In this document: positions 1 through 7,057 of the stretch, piece after piece
How positions within the stretch are numbered: position 1 is the first letter of the stretch
Layout: each line of letters begins with the position of its first letter
Source of the DNA: an uncultured Flavobacteriales bacterium
GTDB taxonomy: Bacteria; Bacteroidota; Bacteroidia; Flavobacteriales_F; PHOS-HE28
DNA length: 62,068 nt
Reading direction: 5' to 3'
Assembly: GCA_937872175.1 (NCBI GenBank)
Contig: CALMPI010000039.1
Coordinates: forward strand, 1-62,068
The notes under the pieces: generated by a model
The model's database searches: none
What the model saw: the letters and a program-made list of their open reading frames with translations, nothing else
What the model was told of the DNA's origin: nothing
Translations under genes and position numbers: made by a program

Positions 1-730
1 GGTTCACCACGCCGCCGGGCAGGTCGCTGGTGGCGAGCACTTCGGTGAAGGTGACAGCCGGCAACGGATGCTTCTCGCTGGCCACCACAACGCAGGTGTT
101 GCCGCCGGCGATCACTGGAGCGATAAGGCTTACGAGTTCCAACAGACCGTTGCTGCCCGCACACTGAATGCCCACCACACCCGTGGGTTCGTACACACTG
201 AAGTTGAAGTGCGAAGAGTTCGTGGGGTTCACGCTGCTGAACAGCGCGGAGTATTTGTCGCACCAACCCGCATAGTGGATCCAGCGGTCGATGGCGGCGG
301 CGACTTCTTGTTCGGCTTGCTTCTGGGTGGCGCCGTGCAACACCAGCTCGTGCACGAACTGTGCGCTGCGTCCTTCGAGCATCTCACCGATGCGGTAGAG
401 GATCTGCCCGCGGTTGAAGGCGCTGCGTCCGGCCCAACCGCTCACGGCTCCGCGCGCGGCCACCACGGCATCGCGCACGTCCTTGCGGCTGCTGCGGCAC
501 ACGTTGGCCAGCGGCTTGCCGTCCGAACCTTGGGGCTGGTAGTAGCGCCCGCTCTCAGTGCGCGGGAACTTGCCCCCGATGAAGATCTTGTAGGTCTTCA
601 TCACGGGAACACGCCCCGCCTTCGCCGCACCGGCTGTCGCGGACACGTCCGTCCTCTTGGTGGAGCCGTTCTCCCCATGGCCATTGAGGTGGGCCTTTAC
701 GGGTGCGGGCTTGGAAAGGGTCTTGGCCAT
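1..730 (-). CDS. aldehyde dehydrogenase family protein (3' part outside window)
   Basis: An open minus-strand frame runs from an ATG at 728-730 off the left edge, giving about 243 N-terminal residues. After a basic, low-complexity leader of about 45 residues comes MKTYKIFIGGKFPRTESGRY, typical of the ALDH N-terminal domain, then an ALDH-like helical region and a Rossmann region reading EPTGVVGIQCAG and AGGNTCVVVAS. The catalytic cysteine domain lies beyond the window. It differs from the other ALDH in the window (17956-19455), so it is a second paralogue. In related Bacteroidota two ALDH genes commonly follow deoC; the pair here has probably been separated by later insertions. The oxidoreductase gene at 777-1475 is 46 bp upstream on the same strand and may be cotranscribed. 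Confidence 0.85.
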   Translation of the reverse strand, partial: MAKTLSKPAPVKAHLNGHGENGSTKRTDVSATAGAAKAGRVPVMKTYKIFIGGKFPRTESGRYYQPQGSDGKPLANVCRSSRKDVRDAVVAARGAVSGWAGRSAFNRGQILYRIGEMLEGRSAQFVHELVLHGATQKQAEQEVAAAIDRWIHYAGWCDKYSALFSSVNPTNSSHFNFSVYEPTGVVGIQCAGSNGLLELVSLIAPVIAGGNTCVVVASEKHPLPAVTFTEVLATSDLPGGVVN

Positions 731-776
731 CGGGTTCGCTTGCGAAGCCAAAGCTAAGGACCACCGGCCAGCGGTC

Positions 777-1475
777 TCACGCCTGCTTCGCCATGCGCAC
801 CACGCGGAGGTTGAACATGGCGTCCTGCAGGGTGCCGTACAGCCGCACCCAGATCGGCAGCAGTTGCTCGGTGCCGCGCGCCATGGTGATGTCGCCCAGG
901 TCGATCATCTCCGCGTCGGTCCAGCCGAAGGAGCGCAGCAGGGCGCGCACCTCGCTCTTGGCGCCGGCATCGTTGCCGCAAAGGAACATGTGATGCTCCT
1001 CCGCCAGCAGGCGCGGGGCCACCATCAGGAAGCAGGTGAGCGTATTGAGGCCCTTCACCACCTTGAGCTGCGGGAAGGCCCGCTGCAATTGCTCTCCGAG
1101 CGAGTCCGTGTTGCTCACGAACAGGCTCGGGGGGAAGCCCTTCGAGAAGTCGAGCGGGTTGGCAATGTCGAGCATCACCTTGCCGTTGAGGTGCGCCTCA
1201 CCGGCGTGCTTCAGCGCTTCCATGGAGCCGTGCCCGCTGGTGGCGTTCACCAGCAGCTCGCCGTGCACGGCCGCTTCGGCGAAGGTGCCGAGCTTCACCT
1301 TGGGATGCGCGGCCAGCCAGTCCTTCAGCGGCGGTCGCCCGAAGCCGTCCTTGTCCGCCCGTGCCAGGCTCTGCTCCACGCTGCGCGTGCCGAGCACCAC
1401 CGTGTGCCCCAGGCTGTCCAGTTTCTCGGCGATGGTCTGTGCGACCACCCCCGTTCCGAATACACCGATCTTCAT
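777..1475 (-). CDS. NAD(P)-binding oxidoreductase (F420-dependent NADP reductase-like)
   Basis: The 232-residue protein starts at ATG 1473-1475 with MKIGVFGTGVVAQTIAEKL, a GxGxxxxxxA Rossmann dinucleotide-binding motif. A conserved second stretch (TSGHGSMEALK, then VMLDIANPLDFSKG) and the length match the small NADP oxidoreductases related to coenzyme F420-dependent reductases. In non-methanogens these usually act as NAD(P)-dependent reductases of unknown substrate. The gene is divergent from an HxlR-type regulator at 1629, with palindromes between them. This arrangement typically means the regulator controls the oxidoreductase in response to quinones or reactive aldehydes, but the inducer here is inferred. 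Confidence 0.85.
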   Translation of the reverse strand: MKIGVFGTGVVAQTIAEKLDSLGHTVVLGTRSVEQSLARADKDGFGRPPLKDWLAAHPKVKLGTFAEAAVHGELLVNATSGHGSMEALKHAGEAHLNGKVMLDIANPLDFSKGFPPSLFVSNTDSLGEQLQRAFPQLKVVKGLNTLTCFLMVAPRLLAEEHHMFLCGNDAGAKSEVRALLRSFGWTDAEMIDLGDITMARGTEQLLPIWVRLYGTLQDAMFNLRVVRMAKQA

Positions 1476-1529
1476 GGGAATGTGGGTTGGTTTCCTTTTC
1501 TTAGCCACTGCGAACATGGCGGGTTCATA

Positions 1530-1561
1530 TACTTTCCACAAGTACTATCACAAAGGATAGT
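1530..1561. promoter_or_regulatory. overlapping palindromic operators in the divergent HxlR/oxidoreductase promoter region
   Basis: Two inverted repeats share one base: TACTT-N5-AAGTA at 1530-1544 and ACTATC-N6-GATAGT at 1544-1561. Both are perfect in their arms. They lie between the divergent oxidoreductase (start 1475) and HxlR (start 1629) genes, where an autoregulatory dimeric winged-helix repressor would bind. Confidence 0.6.
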
Positions 1562-1628
1562 GCCTACCGCCGCCAACGGCCTTGGGGCGTGGAAAGGGCA
1601 ATGGGCGGAGCACAATTTTTCAACGATC

Positions 1629-2033
1629 ATGATCATCGACGGCGACGAGTACCGGATCCGGATGAACGGGCAGCTCTACCACTGCGCGCTGGATGTGACC
1701 ATGGAGCTGGTGGGCGGCAAGTGGAAGACCATCGTGCTGTGGTACCTGCGCACCGACAAGAAGCGCTTCAGCGAGCTGCGCCGGCTGATCCCGGGGATCA
1801 CCGAGAAGATGCTCTCCATGCAGTTGCGCCAGCTGGAGCAGGACGGCTTCGTGCGCCGCACCGTGTACCCCGAGGTGCCGCCGCGCGTGGAATACGAGCT
1901 GACGGCGCATGGCCGCACGCTGCTGCCCCTGCTGGAGGAGATCGCCGCCTGGGGCCGCATGATGGGGAAGAAATACGGCAGCATCGAGAAGGTGCAGCGG
2001 CCCGCGAAGAAGAAGGCCCGGAAGGCGGTCTAG
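1629..2033 (+). CDS. HxlR-family winged-helix transcriptional regulator
   Basis: The protein has 134 residues from ATG 1629. It shows the HxlR signature: a conserved Cys in LYHCALDVTMELVGGKWK, then LWYL, KRFSELRRLIPGITEKMLS (recognition helix region) and LRQLEQDGFVRRTVYPEVPP (wing), ending in a Lys-rich tail (RPAKKKARKAV). The family binds DNA as dimers and commonly controls a divergent oxidoreductase gene, sensing electrophiles through the N-terminal Cys. The neighbour at 777-1475 and the palindromes at 1530-1561 fit that picture. The frame is open further upstream, but the family alignment supports this start. Confidence 0.93.
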   Translation: MIIDGDEYRIRMNGQLYHCALDVTMELVGGKWKTIVLWYLRTDKKRFSELRRLIPGITEKMLSMQLRQLEQDGFVRRTVYPEVPPRVEYELTAHGRTLLPLLEEIAAWGRMMGKKYGSIEKVQRPAKKKARKAV

Positions 2034-2073
2034 CGGGGATCGGGGCTACCTTGGCACGACCAACACCAGTCCC

Positions 2074-2430
2074 ATGTCCCGACACGTCACCGGCATCGGC
2101 GGCCTCTTCTTCCGCGCGAACGATCACAAGGCCCTGGCCAAGTGGTACAACGACCACTTCGGCATCAACGACCAGGACAATGGCTGGGTGTGGCAGCAGG
2201 ACGCCGGCCCCACCGTGTTCTCGCCCTTCAAGAAGGACACCGACTACTTCGCCAACGACCAGCAACAGTTCATGCTGAACCTGCGCGTGCAGGACCTCGA
2301 TGGACTGCTGAAGAAGCTCGAGGCAGCCGGCGTGCGCATCGATCCCAAGCGCATGGACGAGGACTACGGCCGCTTCGCGTGGGCGTACGACCCCGAGGGG
2401 AACAAGATCGAGCTGTGGGAGCCGAAGTGA
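2074..2430 (+). CDS. VOC/glyoxalase superfamily protein
   Basis: A 118-residue single VOC domain: the first beta-alpha unit reads GIGGLFFRANDHKALAKWYNDHFG and the last strands read FAWAYDPEGNKIELWEPK, where the Glu before LWE is the usual metal-ligand position. Such proteins are lyases, isomerases or resistance proteins; the substrate cannot be read here. A -7-like element TACCTTGG lies at 2047-2054. The last 96 bp recur, diverged, at 3373-3471 beyond the toxin-antitoxin genes, so the downstream cargo is bracketed by copies of this gene's 3' end. Confidence 0.9.
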   Translation: MSRHVTGIGGLFFRANDHKALAKWYNDHFGINDQDNGWVWQQDAGPTVFSPFKKDTDYFANDQQQFMLNLRVQDLDGLLKKLEAAGVRIDPKRMDEDYGRFAWAYDPEGNKIELWEPK

Positions 2431-2448
2431 ATAATGTGCTCGTGTGCA

Positions 2449-2715
2449 ATGGACCAACCAACGAACGAACAAGTCGAAGCGGTTCTCATCGGGATCATCA
2501 GCGATGGCTTCAATCGCTCGCTTAACGCTTTGGCGGAGGCGGGCACGATCGACCTAAGCAGACTGCATCAGCATTACTCTGGAGTGGGCAGTAAGAGCTA
2601 TGACCTTGTAACAGCGGAGATCGAACTCGCTGCGAAAGTTGGTGTGGATGGAATTCGCGCTCTCTTCTCAAGTGACCCTGGGAGCAATAGCTCCTCTGCG
2701 GTCGATGGCGAATAG
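2449..2715 (+). CDS. hypothetical protein
   Basis: A small frame of 88 residues from ATG 2449 (an in-frame ATG at 2434 would add five). It is acidic, with predicted helices (EQVEAVLIGIISDGFNRSLNALAEAG), no signal peptide and no motif I recognise. It begins just after the glyoxalase stop, within the block bracketed by the two glyoxalase 3' ends and just before the RelE-type pair. Base composition is less GC-rich than its neighbours, consistent with acquired DNA. Whether it is translated is uncertain. Confidence 0.5.
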   Translation: MDQPTNEQVEAVLIGIISDGFNRSLNALAEAGTIDLSRLHQHYSGVGSKSYDLVTAEIELAAKVGVDGIRALFSSDPGSNSSSAVDGE

Positions 2716-2742
2716 CCCGTCCTTATTGAGCTTGCACCGTTC

Positions 2743-2750
2743 TATCTTTA
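2743..2750 (+). promoter_or_regulatory. -7 promoter element (TATCTTTA) of the RelE-type toxin-antitoxin pair
   Basis: TATCTTTA matches the Bacteroidota -7 consensus TAnnTTTG at 7 of 8 positions and ends 7 nt before the antitoxin ATG at 2758. I see no TTG at the usual 17-23 bp spacing upstream. Confidence 0.45.
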
Positions 2751-2757
2751 CACGACC

Positions 2758-3048
2758 ATGAAGCTGCTGCTCGTAAACATCACCGACCCCCGCAAGGAAA
2801 AGCTGGTGACCGACATCCTCAACGAGATCGAGGGGGTGGAGGTGCGCAAGGCGCCAAAGGAGGTGGCCGCTAAAAAGCGCAGCGCAGCCAAGACGGCCCG
2901 CAGCCGCCGCAGCAAGCTGAGCAAGCCCATGAACCCGCAGGAAAAGAAGTTCGTGAAGGGCTTGATGCAGGCGTTCAAGGAAATGGACGAGCATATCGCC
3001 GGAAAACGGAAGCTCAAGACCTTGAAAGAGGTGCTCGATGAGCTTTGA
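2758..3048 (+). CDS. antitoxin of a type II toxin-antitoxin pair
   Basis: The 96-residue protein is strongly basic in its middle (PKEVAAKKRSAAKTARSRR) and has helical ends, including FVKGLMQAFKEMDEHIAGKRKLKTLKEVLDEL at the C-terminus. A short helical protein whose C-terminal coding sequence overlaps a RelE/ParE-like toxin gene by 11 bp is the standard layout of an antitoxin. It would bind and neutralise the toxin and probably repress its own promoter. I cannot place it in a named antitoxin family, so the call rests mainly on context. Confidence 0.7.
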   Translation: MKLLLVNITDPRKEKLVTDILNEIEGVEVRKAPKEVAAKKRSAAKTARSRRSKLSKPMNPQEKKFVKGLMQAFKEMDEHIAGKRKLKTLKEVLDEL

Positions 3049-3367
3049 CGTAATCCCGATACCGGAGTTCGTCAAAGAACTCAAGGGACTTGCGAAGAAG
3101 TACCGGTCCCTGAGGTCCGAGTTGGCCGAGCTTGGCAACGCGTTGGCGGAAGAACCACACATGGGCACGCCGCTCGGCCGCGATTGCTACAAGATCCGCT
3201 TGGCCATCAAGTCAAAGGGCGCAGGGAAGTCAGGCGGTGCGCGTGTGATCACCTGTGTGGTGGCCGTGCGTGAAGAGGTGTATTTGTTGGCGATCTACGA
3301 CAAGAGCGAACAGGCCACCTTGACCGATAAGCGATTGAAAGAGCTGCTGAAGCAGATACCCCGTTGA
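3038..3367 (+). CDS. RelE/ParE-family toxin
   Basis: A 109-residue protein with the compact RelE fold pattern: an N-terminal strand (FDVIPIPEFVKELKGLAKKYRSLRSELAEL), a central segment GTPLGRDCYKIRLAIKSKGAGKSGGARVITCV, and a strand EEVYLLAIYDKSEQATLTDKRLKELLKQI. The KIRL and GGARVI elements resemble the ribosome-dependent mRNA-cleaving RelE/HigB group. The start codon overlaps the antitoxin gene by 11 bp, indicating translational coupling. A fragment of a glyoxalase gene begins 6 bp after its stop codon. Confidence 0.82.
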   Translation: MSFDVIPIPEFVKELKGLAKKYRSLRSELAELGNALAEEPHMGTPLGRDCYKIRLAIKSKGAGKSGGARVITCVVAVREEVYLLAIYDKSEQATLTDKRLKELLKQIPR

Positions 3368-3372
3368 CCATG

Positions 3373-3471
3373 CACATCGGCCCCAAGCGACAGGATGATG
3401 AATGCGGCCGCTTCGCGTGGGCGTATGATCCGGAGGGGAACAAGATCGAGCTGTGGGAGCCGAAGGGGTGA
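3373..3471 (+). pseudogene. 3'-end fragment of the glyoxalase gene
   Basis: The translation reads HIGPKRQDDECGRFAWAYDP and continues to the same C-terminus as the gene at 2074-2430, with one extra Gly codon before the stop. I count 13 mismatches over 96 aligned bases (2335-2430), mostly in the first 40. Homology stops at the stop codon. It has no start codon of its own, so it is a remnant in direct orientation beyond the toxin-antitoxin block. Confidence 0.8.
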
Positions 3472-3563
3472 GCGGCCGCCGTTGGTCCAAGCACATGCAC
3501 AGTTGAAGACATGCCGGCATACGACCGTGCCATTGGGAAAGGCTATGGAACAAGGCTCTTCAA

Positions 3564-4133
3564 GTGCATGCCGATGTACTAGCTCATCGTCCACCGAACG
3601 CGCATTTCCTGAGCACCGTAGCCGAACTGCCTGCGGGCCGTGCATTGGACGCGGGGTGCGGGCATGGTGCTGAATCGCTTTGGCTTGCAGCCCATGGCTG
3701 GCATGTGACCGCCGTAGACTTCTCCGAGACCGCGTTGGCACACGCACGCTCCGCAGCCGAAGCCTTGGAGCCCACGGTCTCAGGTCGCGTTGAATGGGAC
3801 CAGGGTGACTTGGGCAACTGGACGCCAGAAAGCAACCGGTATGACCTGGTGATCTGCTTGTACGTCCACGTGGCCGGCTCCGTGGTTGGACTCGTGCATC
3901 GCTTGTCAGCCGGAGTGGCTCCGGGCGGAACACTGCTGTTGGTCGGTCACCGGCCCATCGATCCGGCCACCGGGGCACCAACACCAGCAGCCGGACAGGT
4001 ACAGGTATCGGTGGAAGAGGCGTTGGCTGCGCTCGATCCAGATCTCTGGACCGTGGTCGTGGCAGAGGATCGTCCACGCCGCGAGGCAGGCTCAGGTGTG
4101 GATGCGGTGATCCAAGCGATCCGCAAAGGATAG
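3564..4133 (+). CDS. class I SAM-dependent methyltransferase (N-terminus possibly truncated)
   Basis: The 189 codons from GTG 3564 encode the SAM-binding core: motif I ALDAGCGHGAESLWLA, an acidic ribose contact in TAVDFSETALAHA, QGDLGNW, then the strand YDLVICLYVHV and GGTLLLVGH. This matches the TehB/UbiE-like group that methylates small molecules. Relatives usually begin with an aromatic segment (W-D-x-R-Y and so on) before PN; here the frame opens abruptly, close to the glyoxalase fragment. A separate short frame from ATG 3511 (MPAYDRAIGKGYG) could be the displaced N-terminus, so the gene may be a 5'-damaged copy. Confidence 0.8.
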   Translation: MHADVLAHRPPNAHFLSTVAELPAGRALDAGCGHGAESLWLAAHGWHVTAVDFSETALAHARSAAEALEPTVSGRVEWDQGDLGNWTPESNRYDLVICLYVHVAGSVVGLVHRLSAGVAPGGTLLLVGHRPIDPATGAPTPAAGQVQVSVEEALAALDPDLWTVVVAEDRPRREAGSGVDAVIQAIRKG

Positions 4134-4212
4134 GACTACTGCCGCATGCTCTTCTCCATCGCCCGCCCCATGTCCAGCCCAAGAACCAGTTCGGCTGGTT
4201 GGCTGCGCTCGA

Positions 4213-4701
4213 TCACTTCATCTTGTTGAACATGTACCGCGCGATCTTCCAGCCCCCGTCGGTGCGCTGGAGCACGAACAGTTCCCGATTCTCCTCGGGA
4301 ACAGTCGCGCCCGTGGCGTGGATGAGCGTGGTGCCGCGCGAGGTGGTGCGTGCGAAGGCATGGTCGCCGTCCACCTGCACCTCGTCGATGAAGAATTCGA
4401 TGCTCAGCTTGATGTTGGCGAACACGCCATCGTAGGCTTGGCGAACCTGGCCGGCACCCACGGCGGTGGGAAAGCCGGTGGGCATGAACACGCCGTCGGA
4501 GGTGTACAGAGGGATCACCTGGTCGGTGCTGGAGGCGTTCAGGGCATCGCGGTAGGCGAAGAGCAGCTCCTTGATCGCGTTCTGGTCGTTGGCGGTGTTC
4601 ATGGTGGTGGCGGTGTTATCGGATCCGGTGATCTTTTGTTCGGGCGACTGGCAGCCGAGCAGCAGCGCGACCGGCAAGTAGAACAGCATGGTGTTCTTCA
4701 T
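4213..4701 (-). CDS. NTF2-like (DUF4440/SnoaL-type) lipoprotein
   Basis: The 162-residue protein starts with MKNTMLFYLPVALLLGCQSP, a lipoprotein signal peptide with lipobox LLGC, so it is probably anchored in an envelope membrane. The mature part has the cone-shaped NTF2 pattern: NAIKELLFAYRDALNASSTDQVIPLYTSDGVFMP, a conserved middle helix, and a final strand GGWKIARYMFNKM. The family (SgcJ/EcaC, DUF4440) includes ketosteroid isomerase-like enzymes and binding proteins; the substrate is unknown. Upstream lie a -7-like element (4722-4729) and an FNR-type palindrome (4776-4789), suggesting control by the adjacent Crp/Fnr regulator. Confidence 0.85.
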   Translation of the reverse strand: MKNTMLFYLPVALLLGCQSPEQKITGSDNTATTMNTANDQNAIKELLFAYRDALNASSTDQVIPLYTSDGVFMPTGFPTAVGAGQVRQAYDGVFANIKLSIEFFIDEVQVDGDHAFARTTSRGTTLIHATGATVPEENRELFVLQRTDGGWKIARYMFNKMK

Positions 4702-4721
4702 CGTGACTGATGGTTACAGCA

Positions 4722-4729
4722 CAAAGGTT
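4722..4729 (-). promoter_or_regulatory. -7-like element (AACCTTTG) upstream of the NTF2-like lipoprotein gene
   Basis: Read on the minus strand, AACCTTTG matches TAnnTTTG at 7 of 8 positions and lies 20 nt before the start at 4701. The FNR-type box is centred about 66 bp upstream of the transcription start this element would predict. Confidence 0.4.
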
Positions 4730-4775
4730 CCCCGGACCGCTGGGTGCGTCCCATGGCCCCGATCAAGAAATGACC

Positions 4776-4789
4776 TTGATCCAGATCAA
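4776..4789. promoter_or_regulatory. FNR-type binding site (TTGAT-CCAG-ATCAA)
   Basis: This is a perfect match to the FNR/Crp-superfamily consensus TTGAT-N4-ATCAA, and the palindrome extends by two bases on each side (4774-4791). It lies between the stop of the Crp/Fnr gene and the downstream lipoprotein gene. That regulator's recognition helix has the ExxSR signature that reads TTGAT. Confidence 0.75.
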
Positions 4790-4792
4790 GGC

Positions 4793-5383
4793 TCAGCCTT
4801 GTCTGGTGGTCTTCGCCCGCAGGCGGCTCAGGAACTCGGGCGTCACGCCCAGGTAGGAGGCGATGTGCACGTTGGGCACGCGCGCCGCCAGTTCCGGGTG
4901 CTGCTCCACGAAGTGCGCATAGCGTTGCTCGGCGCTGGACGCGTTGCGGCGGAGCATGCGTTGCTGCAGTTCCACGAACTGGTCCTCGATGATCACCCGG
5001 AAGTTGCGGTCGAACTTGGGGTGCTCGGTGTAGAGGTGCAGCAAATCGGCGTGCTCGATGCACACCACCACGCTCGGCTCCAAGGCTTCGATGAAGAGAC
5101 TGCTGGGCTTCTCTGCGTGGAAACTCCCGATGTCCACGATCCACTCGTTCTCCTGCGCGAACTGCAGGTTATGCTCCACCCCTTTCGCATCCATCTCGTA
5201 CATGCGCAAACAGCCCTCCACCACATAGGCGTAGGACCGGCACACTTCGCCCTCTTGCAGCAGGAAGCCACGCCGCTTCAAGCGCCGCACCCGGCTGCGC
5301 TCCTTCAGCGCCGTTCGTTCGGCCTCATCCAAGGCCAGGTAGCGATCGAAGTGCGCGCAGAGAACCGCTTGTGGGTCGGTCAT
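4793..5383 (-). CDS. Crp/Fnr-family transcriptional regulator
   Basis: The 196-residue protein has an N-terminal cyclic-nucleotide-binding-type beta barrel (RRGFLLQEGEVCRSYAYVVEGCLRMYEMD), the long dimerisation helix (IEDQFVELQQRMLRRNASSAEQRYAHFVEQHPELAARV) and a C-terminal winged helix (IASYLGVTPEFLSRLRAKT). The recognition helix carries E-F-L-S-R, matching the ExxSR motif of FNR-type proteins that contact TTGAT. There is no N-terminal cysteine cluster, so oxygen sensing by a 4Fe-4S cluster is not indicated; the effector is unknown. The ATG overlaps the upstream DUF2200 stop region by 1 bp (5383), so the two are likely cotranscribed. Confidence 0.92.
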   Translation of the reverse strand: MTDPQAVLCAHFDRYLALDEAERTALKERSRVRRLKRRGFLLQEGEVCRSYAYVVEGCLRMYEMDAKGVEHNLQFAQENEWIVDIGSFHAEKPSSLFIEALEPSVVVCIEHADLLHLYTEHPKFDRNFRVIIEDQFVELQQRMLRRNASSAEQRYAHFVEQHPELAARVPNVHIASYLGVTPEFLSRLRAKTTRQG

Positions 5384-5742
5384 TACTTCCGGAAGATCGA
5401 CTCCATTTTCTTGCCCTTCGCCAATTCGTCCACCAGCTTGTCCAAGTAGCGGATCTGCTGCATGAGGGGGGCCTCGATCTCCTCCACGCGGTAGCCGCAG
5501 ATCACGCCGGTGATCTTGCTCACGTTCGGGTTCATGCGCGCCTGAGCGAAAAAGGTGGCGAAGTCGGTCTTGTCGGCGATGATCTGCTGAAGCGCCTTCT
5601 CATCGTAGCCCGTAAGCCAGTGGATCACGGTGTGCAGCTCCTCCTTCGTACGGCCCTTCTTCTCCACCTTGGTCACGTAGTGCGGGTACACGCTCGCGAA
5701 GGGCATGCGGAAGATGCGGTCGTTGTTGGAGGCGGGTTTCAT
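5383..5742 (-). CDS. DUF2200 family protein
   Basis: The 119-residue cytosolic protein shows the family pattern: [28 protein letters not shown], then VIHWLTGYD, and [20 protein letters not shown] residues near [24 protein letters not shown]2200 proteins are conserved, uncharacterised and about 115-120 residues long, so this copy is full length. There is no signal peptide or membrane segment. It sits directly upstream of the Crp/Fnr regulator with a 1-bp shared boundary, suggesting an operon. Confidence 0.9.
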   Translation of the reverse strand: MKPASNNDRIFRMPFASVYPHYVTKVEKKGRTKEELHTVIHWLTGYDEKALQQIIADKTDFATFFAQARMNPNVSKITGVICGYRVEEIEAPLMQQIRYLDKLVDELAKGKKMESIFRK

Positions 5743-5797
5743 GGTCTTCAGAGATCAGCGGGGGGCTTACGCTCAATGCAACACATACGATCATGTT

Positions 5798-6361
5798 TCA
5801 CAGCAGTGCATGGAGATAGTCGGCCGTGTTCTTCAGGCCCACCTTCCTGAACTGGTCCAGCACCTGATAGGCGTCGAGCTCCGGGGAACGCCGGTTCGCC
5901 ACAAGTTCCTTGAAGGCCTCCAATGCGCGCGACTGGTTCAGGTCGATGATGTCCGTGAGGAAGTCATCAGCGCTCTTCGCCTCCAGGCCATACTTGGCCA
6001 GCTCGGCGGCTGGGAAATCGCTCAGGTTGTTGGTGACGATCAAGTTCGCGTTGGCCTTGATGGCAGCGGCCAGCACATGTCGGTCCTCCCTGTCGGGAAG
6101 CTCCAGGGCATCGATCAGGCCATCGTAGTTCTCCACGAGCGCATCCGGAAAGGCATCGCTCATGCGTTGAACGCGCTTAGCTATCGTGTGCTCATCAACC
6201 CCCTTCGCGCGCATCACCTTGATCCACTCTTCACAAATGCCACTGCTCCACTTCACGGTGAAGAGGTCGTAGTGCGCGAACCACAGCAGCAGATCCCGGA
6301 TGTTCACCGGGTAGATGACGTTGGTGTCCAGGACACAGGTGAAGCGGACGCTATGAATCAT
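5798..6361 (-). CDS. PIN-domain ribonuclease-like toxin (VapC-like)
   Basis: The 187-residue protein starts VRFTCVLDTNVIYPVNIRD, the first acidic PIN motif (LDxNV). Further acidic residues appear in ELPDREDRHVLAAAIKANANLIVTNNLSDFP, the classical second half of the active site. PIN toxins cleave specific RNAs using Mg2+. The gene overlaps an upstream DNA-binding antitoxin-like gene by 11 bp, typical of toxin-antitoxin operons. It is longer than classical VapC (about 130 residues) and matches the longer PIN subfamily often paired with excisionase-type antitoxins. Confidence 0.85.
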   Translation of the reverse strand: MIHSVRFTCVLDTNVIYPVNIRDLLLWFAHYDLFTVKWSSGICEEWIKVMRAKGVDEHTIAKRVQRMSDAFPDALVENYDGLIDALELPDREDRHVLAAAIKANANLIVTNNLSDFPAAELAKYGLEAKSADDFLTDIIDLNQSRALEAFKELVANRRSPELDAYQVLDQFRKVGLKNTADYLHALL

Positions 6362-6812
6362 AGAGCCCGGCGTCTTCGTCGTCGCGCATCATGTCCTTGA
6401 GGTGCTGCTTCTGCACCTCCTTCATCGCTTGGCGGTACTTCATCACATCCTCATACCGGATGCGACGGTGCTTACCGATCTTGGTGAAGGGGATCTTACC
6501 CTGCTCCAACAGCTTCACGACATGGGGACGGGAGCAACCCAGCATCTCAGCCGCGGCCTGGGTGGTCATTTCAGCGGCGATGGGGACGATCTGTACGGGG
6601 CGGCCTTCCCCAAGGTCCTTCAGGATCCGCGTGAGCAGTTGGAGCGCCATAGTGGGCACGGTGATCTTCTGGGCGGTCTCCTCGATCTCGATCTCCGTGG
6701 TGTCCTTGCGGGCCAGGCTCCTCAACGACTCCTCGAGCGCCGTGAACGACCGCCGCGCGGCCTCCTGCTCGGAGCGCGTGGGCCGGGGGGTATGGGTCTC
6801 TAGGGCGGGCAT
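6351..6812 (-). CDS. excisionase-type helix-turn-helix antitoxin
   Basis: The 154-residue protein starts at ATG 6810-6812 (MPALETHTPRPTRSEQEAAR). Its C-terminal part carries a MerR/Xis-type helix-turn-helix: MTTQAAAEMLGCSRPHVVKL, then EQGKIPFTKIGKHRRIRYEDV. The final coding bases overlap the PIN-domain gene by 11 bp. The family acts as antitoxin and autorepressor for long PIN toxins. A TAACTTTG -7 element and tandem AAACGAAAC repeats lie 20-45 bp upstream. The frame is open beyond the chosen start, but the promoter position argues against a longer protein. Confidence 0.85.
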   Translation of the reverse strand: MPALETHTPRPTRSEQEAARRSFTALEESLRSLARKDTTEIEIEETAQKITVPTMALQLLTRILKDLGEGRPVQIVPIAAEMTTQAAAEMLGCSRPHVVKLLEQGKIPFTKIGKHRRIRYEDVMKYRQAMKEVQKQHLKDMMRDDEDAGLYDS

Positions 6813-6832
6813 GGTGTGCGGGGTGAGTGACA

Positions 6833-6857
6833 CAAAGTTAAACGAAACAAACGAAAC
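6833..6857 (-). promoter_or_regulatory. promoter -7 element and tandem AAACGAAAC operator of the PIN toxin-antitoxin operon
   Basis: On the minus strand TAACTTTG (plus 6833-6840) is a perfect TAnnTTTG match, 20 nt before the antitoxin ATG. Immediately upstream are two abutting copies of AAACGAAAC (plus 6840-6848 and 6849-6857), a likely autorepression site. Confidence 0.6.
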
Positions 6858-7057
6858 GATGTTGCGCTGAGACCTTGCCCCCCTCGTCCGTTTGTTTGAT
6901 GGGAAGGGTTGCGGCAGCGAGACCCAGGATATAACCGACTGATATCCAGTCATTCAATTTCTTGATGGTTGTTTGATGGCCCACATTCGCCACAATTTGA
7001 AAAGCAGGAGGAGCTTTTAAAGGTTGGGGGCGAAAAATTGAAAAGGCACCCTCGCAG

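Noticed and set aside
657..1628. Extension of the HxlR gene far upstream on the plus strand
   Set aside because: The frame is open but runs antisense through the oxidoreductase gene and across the operator; HxlR proteins are about 110-140 residues.
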